From the NCBI GenBank assembly GCA_002403515.1, contig DHHZ01000127.1:1-64000 (forward strand): a DNA stretch of 64,000 nucleotides, written 5' to 3'. The position numbers and the translations under genes are program-made. The DNA is from Legionellales bacterium UBA4759 (GTDB lineage: Bacteria > Pseudomonadota > Gammaproteobacteria > Legionellales > Legionellaceae). The notes beneath the pieces were generated by a model. The model ran no database searches. It worked only from the letters and a program-made list of their open reading frames with translations, and was not told the DNA's origin. Of this stretch, positions 8,535-17,572 are shown piece by piece. The stretch's first letter is position 1; every line of letters begins with the position of its first letter.

Positions 8535-9596
8535 TTGAACAAGAATTTTCAAGATTCTTTATTGATTCGAGCTTTAAATAGACAGCCTGTTGAACGTACT
8601 CCTGTCTGGCTAATGCGTCAAGCAGGTCGATATCTTCCTGAATATCGGGCTGTACGCAAACAAGTCAAAGATTTTTGGGAGTTATGTCAAACGCCTGAGT
8701 TGGCTTGTGAGGTGACACTTCAGCCTTTAAGACGCTATGATTTAGATGCTTCTATTGTTTTTTCAGATATTTTAACCATACCCAAAGCATTGGGTTTGGA
8801 TTTGGTATTTCAGGAAAAACAAGGACCGGTTTTTTTCAAAACCATTGATGGCCTCTCTTCTATTTTAGCTTTAGAACAAGAAGGTGTTTTAGAGCGATTA
8901 GATTATGTATTTAAAACTGTAGCCATGTGTCGTCAAGAGTTACCTGCCCATGTTCCTTTGTTTGGATTTTCTGGCAGCCCTTGGACGCTTGCTTGTTATA
9001 TGATTGAAGGCCAAAGTTCCCGTGAATTTGATAAGGTTTTTCAGTTTCTTTATCAGCAGCCTGATAATATGCATCAATTGCTGACTATCTTAACCAATGT
9101 TGTTAGTGATTATTTGATTCAGCAAGCAAAGTCAGGCGCTCAAGCGTTGATGATTTTTGATACCTGGGGGGGCATCATGCCTGCTTTATTGTATCAAAAA
9201 TTTAATTTGAATTTTATTCAAGAAATTGTTCAAGCGATTAAACAAGCTTGCCCTGATACACCAGTTGTTGTTTTTGGTAAAGGAACCTCTCATTGGTTAA
9301 ATGAAATTGCTCAAACCGGTTGCCATGGGGTTGGTTTAGATTGGACTGTTGATTTAGGAAAAGCAAGACAACTTGTTGGCGATAAAGTGGCTTTACAAGG
9401 AAATCTTCATCCGAAAGTTTTATTGCAATCTGATTCGGTCATTGAACAACAAATTACCCAATTACTTCATTCTTATGGCAAGAGTGCAGGACATATTTTT
9501 AATCTTGGACATGGTATTACCCCTGATGTAAGACCTGAAGCTGTTGATATTTTAATTGAAACGGTTCGCAAAGTTTCTTCACAATTAAATGTATAA
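8535..9596 (+). CDS. hemE: Uroporphyrinogen decarboxylase
   Basis: HemE removes four carboxyl groups from uroporphyrinogen III to give coproporphyrinogen III in haem synthesis. The 353-residue length matches the family. The N-terminal signature RTPVWLMRQAGRYLPEYR is present at about residues 20-37, and FSDILTIP supplies the conserved catalytic Asp. Later segments include GFSGSPWTLACYMIEG and the C-terminal NLGHGITPDV. The frame is open from 8451, but the upstream part encodes the terminator hairpin; TTG at 8535 follows GAGGAGT at the right spacing and matches the family's N-terminus, so it is chosen. Confidence 0.95.
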   Translation: MNKNFQDSLLIRALNRQPVERTPVWLMRQAGRYLPEYRAVRKQVKDFWELCQTPELACEVTLQPLRRYDLDASIVFSDILTIPKALGLDLVFQEKQGPVFFKTIDGLSSILALEQEGVLERLDYVFKTVAMCRQELPAHVPLFGFSGSPWTLACYMIEGQSSREFDKVFQFLYQQPDNMHQLLTILTNVVSDYLIQQAKSGAQALMIFDTWGGIMPALLYQKFNLNFIQEIVQAIKQACPDTPVVVFGKGTSHWLNEIAQTGCHGVGLDWTVDLGKARQLVGDKVALQGNLHPKVLLQSDSVIEQQITQLLHSYGKSAGHIFNLGHGITPDVRPEAVDILIETVRKVSSQLNV

Positions 9597-9613
9597 AAAA
9601 ATTGCTTTTGGGG

Positions 9614-9642
9614 CTTGAATTTTTAACAAGCCCCCCCATTTA
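9614..9642 (+). promoter_or_regulatory. Sigma-32 heat-shock promoter of grpE
   Basis: CTTGAA at 9614-9619 and CCCCATTTA at 9634-9642 with a 14-base spacer, a near-perfect match to the RpoH consensus CTTGAA-N13-15-CCCCATnTA. It is about 30 bases before the grpE start. Confidence 0.9.
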
Positions 9643-9671
9643 TAGCATTATGTAAATGAGGAGAAATTTTT

Positions 9672-10259
9672 ATGAGTAAAAAACATCACCATGATATAGA
9701 ATCTGAACAAGAAGACCAAACACCTCGTTCGACCACAGAAAAATTAAATCAAGAATTAAATTCTGAACAGACAGTTCTTAATCACCCATCTTACCTTGAA
9801 TTAGAAGAAAAACTAACGCTTGCTGAACAAAAAGCGCATGAAAATTGGGAAAAGTCTGTTCGAGCGCTTGCTGAAGCTGACAATATTCGTCGTCGTGCTG
9901 AGCGTGATGTAGAGCATGCTCATCGCTTTGGTGTAGAAAAGTTAATTAAAGAACTCATTCCTGTTTTAGATAGTATGGAACAAGCTCTTCAAGCTGCTAT
10001 TCAAGCCAATGATCAAAGCATGATTGAGGGAATTGAGTTAACTCATAAATTATTGATGGACGCATTGGTCAAATTTGAAGTGCGAAAAATAGATGCAATG
10101 AATCAACCATTCAATCCTAACCTACATGAAGCAATGGCCATGCTTGAAAGCACAGATGTCCCAGCAAATACGGTAATTAATGTATTCCAACAAGGTTATG
10201 TGCTCGGGGAACGCGTAGTTAGACCTGCTCGAGTGGTAGTCTCAAAAGCAAAATCATAA
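9672..10259 (+). CDS. grpE: Nucleotide exchange factor GrpE
   Basis: GrpE releases ADP from DnaK and sets the rate of its folding cycle. The 195-residue product has a charged, low-complexity N-terminus and a long coiled coil (about 40-110; RALAEADNIRRRAERDVEHA). The C-terminal beta domain ends in the family signature, here VFQQGYVLGERVVRPARVVVSK. A GAGGAG ribosome binding site precedes ATG 9672. It has its own sigma-32 promoter and is followed 73 bases later by dnaK with a second one, so the three chaperone genes form a heat-shock locus in the order grpE-dnaK-dnaJ. Confidence 0.97.
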   Translation: MSKKHHHDIESEQEDQTPRSTTEKLNQELNSEQTVLNHPSYLELEEKLTLAEQKAHENWEKSVRALAEADNIRRRAERDVEHAHRFGVEKLIKELIPVLDSMEQALQAAIQANDQSMIEGIELTHKLLMDALVKFEVRKIDAMNQPFNPNLHEAMAMLESTDVPANTVINVFQQGYVLGERVVRPARVVVSKAKS

Positions 10260-10275
10260 AAAAAAACAAATGGGG

Positions 10276-10305
10276 CTTGAAAAATACATAAAGCTCCCCC
10301 ATATA
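10276..10305 (+). promoter_or_regulatory. Sigma-32 heat-shock promoter of dnaK-dnaJ
   Basis: CTTGAA at 10276-10281 and CCCCATATA at 10297-10305, spacer 15 bases. It gives dnaK-dnaJ a heat-shock promoter separate from that of grpE. Confidence 0.9.
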
Positions 10306-10335
10306 GATTTTAACAGATTAAAATTGGAGTAAATG

Positions 10336-12258
10336 ATGACAGATATTATCGGTATAGACTTAGGAACAACAAACTCTTGTGTTGCTGTCATGGAAAGCAA
10401 TGGCAAAGTACGTGTAATTGAAAATGCTGAAGGTGCTCGTACTACCCCTTCGATTGTGGCATACACCAATGAGGGTGAAATTTTAGTAGGACAAGCTGCA
10501 AAGCGCCAGGCAGTGACCAATCCCAATAACACATTATTTGCTATTAAGCGTTTAATTGGACGCCGTTTTGAAGATCCTATCGTTCAAAAAGATATTAAAA
10601 TGGTGCCTTACCAAATTGTTAAAGCCAACAATGGCGATGCATGGGTTGAAGTGAAGGGTGATAAAAAGGCACCGCAACAAGTTTCTGCTGAAGTATTACG
10701 CAAAATGAAAGAAACTGCTGAAGCCTTTTTAGGTCGTGAAGTTAAAGAAGCAGTCATTACTGTTCCTGCATATTTTAATGATTCTCAGCGTCAGGCAACT
10801 AAAGATGCTGGCCGTATCGCAGGTCTTGAAGTGAAACGAATTATCAATGAGCCTACTGCTGCCGCTTTGGCTTATGGTATGGATAAAAAACGTGGTGATT
10901 CTGTTATCGCAGTATATGACTTGGGTGGTGGTACTTTCGATATTTCCATCATTGAAATTGCTGAAGTTGATGGTGAACATCAATTTGAAGTATTAGCGAC
11001 CAACGGTGATACTTTCCTCGGTGGTGAAGATTTTGACTTGGCATTAATTGAATACTTGGTTGCTGAGTTTAAAAAAGATGCTGGTATCGATTTACACAAT
11101 GACCCATTGGCCCTACAGCGTTTGAAAGAAGCTGCTGAAAAAGCAAAAATTGAATTGTCTTCTGCCCAACAAACCGATGTGAATCTTCCTTACATTACAG
11201 CCGATGCTTCAGGTCCTAAGCACATGAACATTAAATTGACTCGTGCAAAATTAGAGTCTTTGGTTGAAGGTTTAGTTCAAAGAACAATTGCACCTTTGAA
11301 GACAGCTTTAAAAGACGCAGGCAAAAGTGTTTCTCAAATCGATGATGTTATTTTAGTCGGTGGACAAACTCGTATGCCTTTAGTGCAAAAAGTTGTTGAA
11401 GAATTTTTTGGTAAAGAGCCACGTAAAGATGTTAACCCTGATGAAGCGGTTGCAGTGGGTGCTGCAATTCAAGCAGCCGTTCTTTCTGGTGATGTTAAAG
11501 ATATTTTATTGCTAGACGTTACACCATTGTCTTTAGGTATTGAAACCTTGGGCGGTGTGATGACTAAATTAATTGAAAAAAATACCACTATCCCAACCAA
11601 AGCCCAGCAAGTATTCTCGACTGCCGATGATAATCAAACTGCAGTGACAGTTCATGTGTTACAAGGTGAGCGTGAGCAAGCATCTGCGAATAAATCTTTA
11701 GGTCGTTTTGACTTAACAGATATTCCATCTGCGCCTCGTGGTGTGCCACAAATTGAAGTTGCGTTCGATATCGATGCCAATGGTATCTTAAATGTTTCTG
11801 CAAAAGATAAAGCAACAGGCAAAGCACAATCGATTGTGATTAAAGCATCCACTGGCTTGAGTGAAGAGGAAGTGCAAGCCATGATTGATGATGCCAAAGC
11901 GCATGCAGAAGATGATAAAAAATTCAAAGATATGATTGAATTACGTAACAAAGCAGATAGCATGATTCACAATGCTGAAAAATCTTTAAAAGATTTAGAG
12001 GGTGAATTAACTGAAGAAGAAAAAACCAAGATTGAATCTGCGATAGCTGAACTTCGTGAAGCCACTAAAGGCTCAGATCAGGCATTGATTGAAGAAAAAT
12101 TAAATGTTTTAACTGAAGTTTCTTCAAAAATGGCTGAGAGAATTTATGCAAAACAAGCGCAATCAGCACAAGCCGCGCCTGAAGCAGGCGAAGAGCCAAA
12201 AACTGATGAAAGCGTTTTAGATGCTGAATTCGAAGAAGTAAAGGATGATAAAAAGTAA
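10336..12258 (+). CDS. dnaK: Hsp70 chaperone DnaK
   Basis: DnaK binds and releases unfolded polypeptides using ATP, working with DnaJ and GrpE. The product is 640 residues, full length. The nucleotide-binding domain opens with [15 protein letters not shown]. It contains the ATPase signatures [12 protein letters not shown] and [11 protein letters not shown], and [20 protein letters not shown] marks the linker into the substrate-binding domain. The C-terminal tail is acidic and ends EEVKDDKK, close to the usual EEVKD/KK ending. Two adjacent ATGs exist (10333 and 10336); the second has better spacing (six bases) from GGAG at 10326-10329. The stop overlaps the dnaJ start (TAATG). Confidence 0.98.
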   Translation: MTDIIGIDLGTTNSCVAVMESNGKVRVIENAEGARTTPSIVAYTNEGEILVGQAAKRQAVTNPNNTLFAIKRLIGRRFEDPIVQKDIKMVPYQIVKANNGDAWVEVKGDKKAPQQVSAEVLRKMKETAEAFLGREVKEAVITVPAYFNDSQRQATKDAGRIAGLEVKRIINEPTAAALAYGMDKKRGDSVIAVYDLGGGTFDISIIEIAEVDGEHQFEVLATNGDTFLGGEDFDLALIEYLVAEFKKDAGIDLHNDPLALQRLKEAAEKAKIELSSAQQTDVNLPYITADASGPKHMNIKLTRAKLESLVEGLVQRTIAPLKTALKDAGKSVSQIDDVILVGGQTRMPLVQKVVEEFFGKEPRKDVNPDEAVAVGAAIQAAVLSGDVKDILLLDVTPLSLGIETLGGVMTKLIEKNTTIPTKAQQVFSTADDNQTAVTVHVLQGEREQASANKSLGRFDLTDIPSAPRGVPQIEVAFDIDANGILNVSAKDKATGKAQSIVIKASTGLSEEEVQAMIDDAKAHAEDDKKFKDMIELRNKADSMIHNAEKSLKDLEGELTEEEKTKIESAIAELREATKGSDQALIEEKLNVLTEVSSKMAERIYAKQAQSAQAAPEAGEEPKTDESVLDAEFEEVKDDKK

Positions 12259-13409
12259 TGTCTAAAAAAGATTTTTATGAGGTTTTAGGTGTCAGTCGAA
12301 GTGCGACTGACGCCGAAATTAAAAAAGCCTATCGTAAAATGGCGATGAAATATCATCCCGACAGAAATCCTGATAATAAAGAAGCTGAAGAACAGTTTAA
12401 AGATGTTCAAAAAGCTTATGAAGTTTTATCTGATTCGAAGAAAAAGGCAGCCTATGATCAATTTGGTCACGCCGGTATCGATCCGAGTATGGGCGGTGCA
12501 GGAGCAGGTGGGTTTGGCGGTTTTGGTGGTTTTGGTGATGTCTTTGAAGATATTTTTGAAAATATTTTCACTGGTGGCCAAGCTCGTCCAGGACAAGGTC
12601 AACGCTCTTATGCGCAACGTGGTGCCGATTTACAAGCAGGTGTTGAATTATCCTTAGAAGAGGCTTATACGGGTAAGAGTATAGAGCTTGATGTTTACCA
12701 TCAAGAATCTTGCAAAACTTGTACTGGTAGCGGTGCAAAACCTGGAACATCACCTAAAAAATGTGATACCTGTCAGGGTATGGGTCAAGTACGTATTCAA
12801 CAAGGATTTTTCTCCATACAACAAACCTGTCCAGCATGTCATGGACAAGGTCAGGTGATTGTTGATAAATGCGGAGATTGCCGAGGTGAAGGTCGTATTC
12901 GTGTGCCCAAGAAATTGACAGTAAAAATTCCTGCTGGTGTTGATGATGGTGATAGAATCCGATTGTCTGGCGAAGGTGATGCTGGATTCATGTGTGGACC
13001 AGCCGGTGATTTGTATGTGCAGATTCGCATTAAAAAACATCCTATCTTCGAAAGAAATCATAATGACTTACATTGTGAAGTCCCGATTGGCTTTGTCACA
13101 GCTGCTGTTGGCGGTAGTATAGAAGTGCCAACGCTTTCTGGAAAAGTGGCTTTAAAAATTCCTGCAGAAACACAAACAGGAAAAGTATTTAGACTTCGTG
13201 GCAAAGGTATGACTTCTGTGCGTACAAAAGCAGAAGGAGACTTATTGTGTCGAGTGGTTTTAGAGACACCTGTGAATCTTAATGCTAAACAAAAAGAACT
13301 TTTAGAAGAGTTTCAAAATAGCTTGGGACATGCCAATCAAAATCACACACCCAAATGGACCACTTGGTTTGAGAACGTGAAAAAATTTGTTGATGGCTTA
13401 AAAAAATAG
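12258..13409 (+). CDS. dnaJ: Hsp40 co-chaperone DnaJ
   Basis: DnaJ delivers substrates to DnaK and stimulates its ATPase. The 383-residue protein is a type A Hsp40. The J-domain has the HPD motif ([15 protein letters not shown]), followed by a Gly/Phe-rich region (about 72-105). Next come four CxxCxGxG-type zinc repeats, beginning [12 protein letters not shown], then the C-terminal substrate-binding domain. It is translationally coupled to dnaK through a one-base TAATG overlap and followed by a hairpin terminator. Confidence 0.97.
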   Translation: MSKKDFYEVLGVSRSATDAEIKKAYRKMAMKYHPDRNPDNKEAEEQFKDVQKAYEVLSDSKKKAAYDQFGHAGIDPSMGGAGAGGFGGFGGFGDVFEDIFENIFTGGQARPGQGQRSYAQRGADLQAGVELSLEEAYTGKSIELDVYHQESCKTCTGSGAKPGTSPKKCDTCQGMGQVRIQQGFFSIQQTCPACHGQGQVIVDKCGDCRGEGRIRVPKKLTVKIPAGVDDGDRIRLSGEGDAGFMCGPAGDLYVQIRIKKHPIFERNHNDLHCEVPIGFVTAAVGGSIEVPTLSGKVALKIPAETQTGKVFRLRGKGMTSVRTKAEGDLLCRVVLETPVNLNAKQKELLEEFQNSLGHANQNHTPKWTTWFENVKKFVDGLKK

Positions 13410-13413
13410 ATCA

Positions 13414-13442
13414 TTAAGGTAACTGACCATGAGTTACCTTAA
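13414..13442 (+). terminator. Hairpin terminator after dnaJ
   Basis: Eleven-base arms TTAAGGTAACT and AGTTACCTTAA around a seven-base loop, just after the dnaJ stop. The following T-tract is weak. A second GC-rich hairpin (GCGCC/GGCGC) follows at about 13458-13475. Confidence 0.7.
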
Positions 13443-13475
13443 TTCTTACCTAAAAATGCGCCATGACTAGGGCGC

Positions 13476-13504
13476 TTGTATTCTTAATATGGCTGCTGTA
13501 TGAT
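13476..13504 (+). promoter_or_regulatory. Putative sigma-70 promoter of metK leader
   Basis: TTGTAT at 13476-13481 and TATGAT at 13499-13504 with a 17-base spacer. Initiation near 13511 would produce a leader of about 160 bases before metK. Confidence 0.6.
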
Positions 13505-13630
13505 TCTTTCATCCAAAAGGATGAACCGAAAGACCCTCGGGGATAGCTTGATAGCCTTGGGCAACAAGAATCTCCCTTCGTTGGGAGTCCTCATTATCAA
13601 TGATGAGGAAAAGGTCAAAAATTTCTATAA
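13505..13630 (+). promoter_or_regulatory. Structured metK leader, candidate SAM-responsive riboswitch
   Basis: Several stems are visible in the leader. A TCATCC/GGATGA hairpin lies at 13508-13523. An outer GACC (13532-13535) pairs with GGTC near 13612-13615. Inside it is a CTTG...CAAG stem enclosing CCTTGGGCAA (13548-13567). Then come a CTCCC/GGGAG hairpin (13572-13587) and a CTCAT/ATGAG hairpin (13590-13607). GGGA, TGA and GGCAAC elements recall the core of the SAM-I/SAM-IV family, but the expected GUGCUAAUUCC-like segment is not apparent. The position before metK-ahcY makes SAM or SAH the natural ligands. The class is not assigned; the call rests on structure and context. Confidence 0.5.
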
Positions 13631-13672
13631 AATCGTTTTTTAATTTTTTTGAATTGTCATGTAGGAGTAACA

Positions 13673-14827
13673 ATGACTCATACCCAAATCTTTACTTCTG
13701 AATCGGTTACGGAAGGCCATCCAGATAAAATTGCTGATCAAATTTCTGACGCGATACTTGATGCGATTATTGCTCAAGATCCTTATGCGCGTGTTGCTTG
13801 TGAAACCTTGGTAAAAACTGGTATGGTTTTTGTAGGTGGCGAAGTAACAACCAAAGCATGGGTTGATGTGGAAGATATCGCACGTCATGTGATTAAGGAT
13901 ATCGGATATAATAGTTCTGAAATGGGCTTTGACTGGGCGTCTTGCGCAGTGCTAACAGCAATAGGTAAACAATCACCTGATATCGCACAAGGTGTCGACG
14001 CCAACGAATCATCTGGTGGTCAAATGGGTGCAGGTGATCAGGGTATGATGTTTGGTTATGCAACCAAAGAAACTGATGTGTTGATGCCAGCACCTATTGC
14101 TTATGCACATCGTATGGCAGAACGTCAAGCGCACCTTCGTAAAGACAATGTATTGCCTTGGTTGCGTCCCGACGGCAAATGTCAGTTGACTTTGATTTAT
14201 GAAAATGGCATGCCTGTTGGTGTTGATACCGTTGTATTTTCTACACAACATTCACCAGATATTCGTCATCAAGACTTGGTTGAAGGTGTTATTGAAGAAA
14301 TTGTCAAACCCGTCTTACCTCAAGAATGGTTAAGATCACATACTCGTTATTTCATCAATCCAACTGGACGCTTTGTAATTGGTGGGCCTTTGGGTGATTG
14401 TGGTCTAACAGGACGTAAAATTATTGTAGATACATACGGCGGTATGGCTCGACACGGTGGTGGTTGTTTCTCTGGTAAAGATCCATCTAAAGTTGACCGT
14501 TCTGCTGCATACGCTGCACGTTATGTTGCAAAAAATATTGTTGCTGCGGGCTTGGCAGATAAATGTGAAATTCAATTGTCTTATGCGATTGGTATTCCAG
14601 AACCTGTGTCTATTTATGTTGAAACTTTTGGAACAGGTCGTTTAAGTGAAGCTGAATTGATTTCTTTGATTCAACAAAACTTTGACTTGACACCACAAGG
14701 TATTATCAATCAACATCAATTATTAAGACCAATTTATCGTGCAACTGCTGCTTATGGTCATTATGGACGTTCTGAGTTTCCTTGGGAACGTACCGATAAG
14801 GCAAGTATCTTAGCAAAAGCATTGTAA
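13673..14827 (+). CDS. metK: S-adenosylmethionine synthetase
   Basis: MetK makes S-adenosylmethionine from methionine and ATP. The 384-residue product is full length. It begins [21 protein letters not shown] and carries the two signatures [12 protein letters not shown] (methionine/ATP loop) and [16 protein letters not shown] (phosphate loop). ATG 13673 follows TAGGAGTAACA; the frame is open further upstream from a TTG at 13649, but that extension lacks a ribosome binding site. It is the first gene behind a structured leader and lies 32 bases before ahcY, so synthesis of SAM and disposal of SAH are probably co-transcribed. Confidence 0.97.
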   Translation: MTHTQIFTSESVTEGHPDKIADQISDAILDAIIAQDPYARVACETLVKTGMVFVGGEVTTKAWVDVEDIARHVIKDIGYNSSEMGFDWASCAVLTAIGKQSPDIAQGVDANESSGGQMGAGDQGMMFGYATKETDVLMPAPIAYAHRMAERQAHLRKDNVLPWLRPDGKCQLTLIYENGMPVGVDTVVFSTQHSPDIRHQDLVEGVIEEIVKPVLPQEWLRSHTRYFINPTGRFVIGGPLGDCGLTGRKIIVDTYGGMARHGGGCFSGKDPSKVDRSAAYAARYVAKNIVAAGLADKCEIQLSYAIGIPEPVSIYVETFGTGRLSEAELISLIQQNFDLTPQGIINQHQLLRPIYRATAAYGHYGRSEFPWERTDKASILAKAL

Positions 14828-14859
14828 TTAAAATTAACCCTTTAAAGGAGTTTGACGAT

Positions 14860-16173
14860 ATGGATGTCGTGCAAGCCAAAGAAGTTTCATTAGATTATCG
14901 TGTCGCTGATCTTAATCTTGCCAATTGGGGTCGAAAAGAAATTTCATTGGCCGAGCATGAAATGCCAGGCCTTATGGCTTTGCGTGAACGTTATCGTCAA
15001 ACCAAACCATTACAGGGCGCAAGAATTGCAGGCTGTTTGCATATGACCATACAAACAGCCGTTTTAATTGAAACACTCATTGAATTGGGTGCTTCTGTTC
15101 GCTGGTCTTCTTGTAATATTTTTTCAACACAAGATCACGCTGCTGCTGCTTTGGCGGTTAAAGGGATTCCTGTTTTTGCTTGGAAAGGTGAAACTGAAGA
15201 GGAATATTTTTGGTGTGTTAAACAAACCCTCAAAGGTCCAGAACATTGGACCCCAAATTTATTATTGGATGATGGTGGGGATTTAACCGCACTGATTCAT
15301 CAAGAATATCCAGAATTATTACCTTCGATTTTAGGCTTGTCTGAAGAAACCACAACAGGTGTAGCTCGCTTATACGATATGGCAAAACAGGGTCATTTAA
15401 AAATTCCAGCATTCAATGTCAATGACTCTGTAACTAAATCTAAATTTGATAATTTATACGGTTGTCGAGAGTCCTTTTTAGATGGGTTGAAACGCGCAAC
15501 CGATGTGATGGTTGCAGGAAAAATTGCTTTAGTCATTGGTTATGGAGATGTTGGAAAAGGGTGTGCCCAAGCTTTACGAGGTCAAGGAGCAACCGTTTTG
15601 GTTGCAGAAATTGACCCGATTTGCGCACTTCAAGCGGCCATGGAAGGTTATCGAGTGGTATTGTTGGATGATGTGATTCAAGATGTTGATATCCTTGTGA
15701 CAGCGACTGGCAATGTCCGGGTGCTTCATTTGGCACAGATGCAAAAGATGAAACATTTAGCCATCATTTGTAACATCGGTCATTTTGACGCTGAAATTGA
15801 TGTTAATGCGTTGCGACAATTTGTATGGACCAATGTAAAACCTCAAGTTGATTTGATCCATATCTCTGATAAAAAACAACTAATTTTGCTTGCAGAAGGT
15901 CGTTTAATGAATTTAGGTTGTGCAACCGGCCACCCAAGCTTTGTAATGTCAGCATCATTTACCAACCAAGTTCTTGCACAAATAGAATTATTTAAGAATC
16001 ATCAAAACTATAAAAATCAAGTTTATATTTTACCAAAACATTTGGATGAGGAAGTTGCACGTTTACATTTGGATAAGATTGGTGCAAAGCTTACTACTTT
16101 GACCAAAGAACAAGCGGATTATTTGGGTGTGGAAATTAATGGTCCGTATAAGCCTGAAACATATCGTTACTAA
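14860..16173 (+). CDS. ahcY: Adenosylhomocysteinase (SAH hydrolase)
   Basis: AhcY splits S-adenosylhomocysteine to adenosine and homocysteine, relieving product inhibition of methyltransferases. The 437-residue enzyme has the substrate segment ([38 protein letters not shown]). The NAD-binding motif is [18 protein letters not shown] (about residues 227-244), and the C-terminal NAD-contacting tail ends [10 protein letters not shown]. An AAAGGAG ribosome binding site precedes ATG 14860. It follows metK closely and ends before an AT-rich gap containing a likely promoter for the acyl-chain cluster. Confidence 0.97.
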   Translation: MDVVQAKEVSLDYRVADLNLANWGRKEISLAEHEMPGLMALRERYRQTKPLQGARIAGCLHMTIQTAVLIETLIELGASVRWSSCNIFSTQDHAAAALAVKGIPVFAWKGETEEEYFWCVKQTLKGPEHWTPNLLLDDGGDLTALIHQEYPELLPSILGLSEETTTGVARLYDMAKQGHLKIPAFNVNDSVTKSKFDNLYGCRESFLDGLKRATDVMVAGKIALVIGYGDVGKGCAQALRGQGATVLVAEIDPICALQAAMEGYRVVLLDDVIQDVDILVTATGNVRVLHLAQMQKMKHLAIICNIGHFDAEIDVNALRQFVWTNVKPQVDLIHISDKKQLILLAEGRLMNLGCATGHPSFVMSASFTNQVLAQIELFKNHQNYKNQVYILPKHLDEEVARLHLDKIGAKLTTLTKEQADYLGVEINGPYKPETYRY

Positions 16174-16208
16174 GTTAATTTTTTTATAAAAAAAAATGAT
16201 ATTTCAAT

Positions 16209-16237
16209 TTCGGCATCTAAAAAAACTATGTTACAAT
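16209..16237 (+). promoter_or_regulatory. Putative promoter of the acyl-chain cluster
   Basis: An extended -10 element TGTTACAAT (TACAAT at 16232-16237) with a weak -35 (TTTCGG at 16208-16213) lies 31 bases before the ACP start. The 95-base gap also holds a T/A-rich run after ahcY but no convincing hairpin terminator. Confidence 0.4.
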
Positions 16238-16268
16238 TTCGCCCAAATCATTTAAAAGGGTCTCAAAC

Positions 16269-16676
16269 ATGAATAATCAAGAAATTTTTAATAAAGTCAA
16301 AGAAATTATTGTTGATGTATTGGTCATTGATGAAGATAAAGTTCAACCAACAAGCCGTTTAATTGCTGATCTAGGGGCTGAATCAATCGACTTTTTGGAT
16401 TTGGTTTTTCAATTAGAAAAAGAATTTTCAATTAAAATTCCACGTGGTCAGTTAGAAAAAAATGCTCGTGGCGACTTGTCTGAGGCTGAGTTTGAACAAA
16501 ATGGTGTCTTGACTGAAAAAGGTCTTGTTGCACTTAAAAACTACTTAACTGAAGTACCTCAGGAATATTTTAAAGCAAGCATGAAAACCAATGAAATTCC
16601 AACATTATTTACTGTTGAAACATTTTGTAAATTGGTAGATTCAGCAATTAAAGCTAAAGCTCAAGTTACTGCGTAA
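16269..16676 (+). CDS. Specialised acyl carrier protein (AcpXL-like)
   Basis: A 135-residue acyl carrier protein with the 4'-phosphopantetheine attachment motif DLGAESIDFLDL (Ser39). It is longer than housekeeping AcpP (about 78) and AcpXL (about 92), because of an insertion or extension after helix III: about 50 extra residues, partly charged. The gene opens a five-gene set with a dehydratase, two ketosynthases and a lipid A acyltransferase, so the likely role is to carry a dedicated long acyl chain rather than general fatty acid synthesis. The set resembles the rhizobial acpXL-fabZXL-fabF2XL-fabF1XL-lpxXL locus. The specific substrate is inferred from context. Confidence 0.85.
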   Translation: MNNQEIFNKVKEIIVDVLVIDEDKVQPTSRLIADLGAESIDFLDLVFQLEKEFSIKIPRGQLEKNARGDLSEAEFEQNGVLTEKGLVALKNYLTEVPQEYFKASMKTNEIPTLFTVETFCKLVDSAIKAKAQVTA

Positions 16677-16690
16677 TATTGGAATGTTCA

Positions 16691-17572
16691 ATGCGTTTTT
16701 TGTTTGTTGATCAAATTCTTAATCGAGAGCATCCTCGAAAAATCACAGGTGTAAAACATATTACACCTGATGATGTCTTTTTATGTAAAACCAAAGAAAG
16801 TGATAATTACGCTTTTATTCCAAGCTTAATGGGTGAGACTATCGGTCAGCTAGCTGCTTGGCTTGTGATGCATGAAAAAAATTTTGCTTTAAGGCCTGTT
16901 GCTGGCGTTGTCTCTGAGGCTGTAATGCATGGTATGGCCTATGTTGGTCAAACCTTGTATCTAGAATGCCAAATTGACGCACTGGATGATGTGGCGGTTG
17001 AATACCATGGGCAAGCCAGTGTGAATGGTGTAGTGGTATTTAGTGTCAAAGGGGCTATCGGTCCGATGTTGCCCATGGCGCAATTCATTGATATTGATGA
17101 AGTCAAAAAACAATTTTTAGAAATTGATAGACCCGGACATATAGAAGATTTGAGTTGTTTTCATTCAGAACCTCTGTTGCTTAGTCATGGTCAAGAATAT
17201 CGGATGCAATTTGATAAGATATTTGATTTAGAAGCACAACATTCATGCAAAGCATCTAAAAAAATTAGTCGCAGCGCAACCTATTTTGCAGATCATTTCC
17301 CCAATAAACCAGTATTACCTTTAACGCTTTTATTGGAATGTAAAAGACGCTTGGCAGATGACTTTCTAGAAGCAAGTCTTTGGAGCAAAAAATATAAATT
17401 ATTGCGCATGGAAAAAATTAAAATGAGCGATTTTGTTCAGCCAGGCGATATAATTCAAACAGAATTGATTGTTAAAAGAGCGAATTCAACGGAACTGGTT
17501 TTACACTTAAGAACTTTTTTGATGAATAAAAGAGTCTGTGTGGTTGATCTTGTTTATCAAGCGGAGGTTTAA
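16691..17572 (+). CDS. Double-hotdog 3-hydroxyacyl-ACP dehydratase (FabZ-like)
   Basis: A 293-residue protein that reads as two fused hotdog domains. The C-terminal half has the FabZ/FabA-type active site: DHFPNKPVLPLTLLLE with His202 and Glu216 in the expected positions. The N-terminal half has the matching helix (SLMGETIGQLAAW, about residues 39-51) but no His in the HFPGxP position, so probably only one site is catalytic. The role would be dehydration of 3-hydroxyacyl-ACP during elongation of the chain carried by the adjacent ACP. ATG at 16691 has a GGA at suitable distance; TTG at 16679 is an in-frame alternative. The stop overlaps the next ATG by one base (TAATG). Confidence 0.8.
   Translation: MRFLFVDQILNREHPRKITGVKHITPDDVFLCKTKESDNYAFIPSLMGETIGQLAAWLVMHEKNFALRPVAGVVSEAVMHGMAYVGQTLYLECQIDALDDVAVEYHGQASVNGVVVFSVKGAIGPMLPMAQFIDIDEVKKQFLEIDRPGHIEDLSCFHSEPLLLSHGQEYRMQFDKIFDLEAQHSCKASKKISRSATYFADHFPNKPVLPLTLLLECKRRLADDFLEASLWSKKYKLLRMEKIKMSDFVQPGDIIQTELIVKRANSTELVLHLRTFLMNKRVCVVDLVYQAEV

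Noticed and set aside
9611..9637. GGGGCTTG/CAAGCCCC looked like an intergenic hairpin terminator, with a similar one at 10271-10300.
   Set aside because: Both coincide exactly with sigma-32 promoter elements before grpE and dnaK, and neither has a T-tract downstream.
11588..11963. Open frames on the minus strand inside dnaK and other housekeeping genes.
   Set aside because: They lack ribosome binding sites and mirror the codon structure of the real genes on the other strand.
13505..13630. Calling the metK leader a SAM-I riboswitch outright.
   Set aside because: Core pieces seem present but the conserved GUGCUAAUUCC-like segment could not be found by eye.
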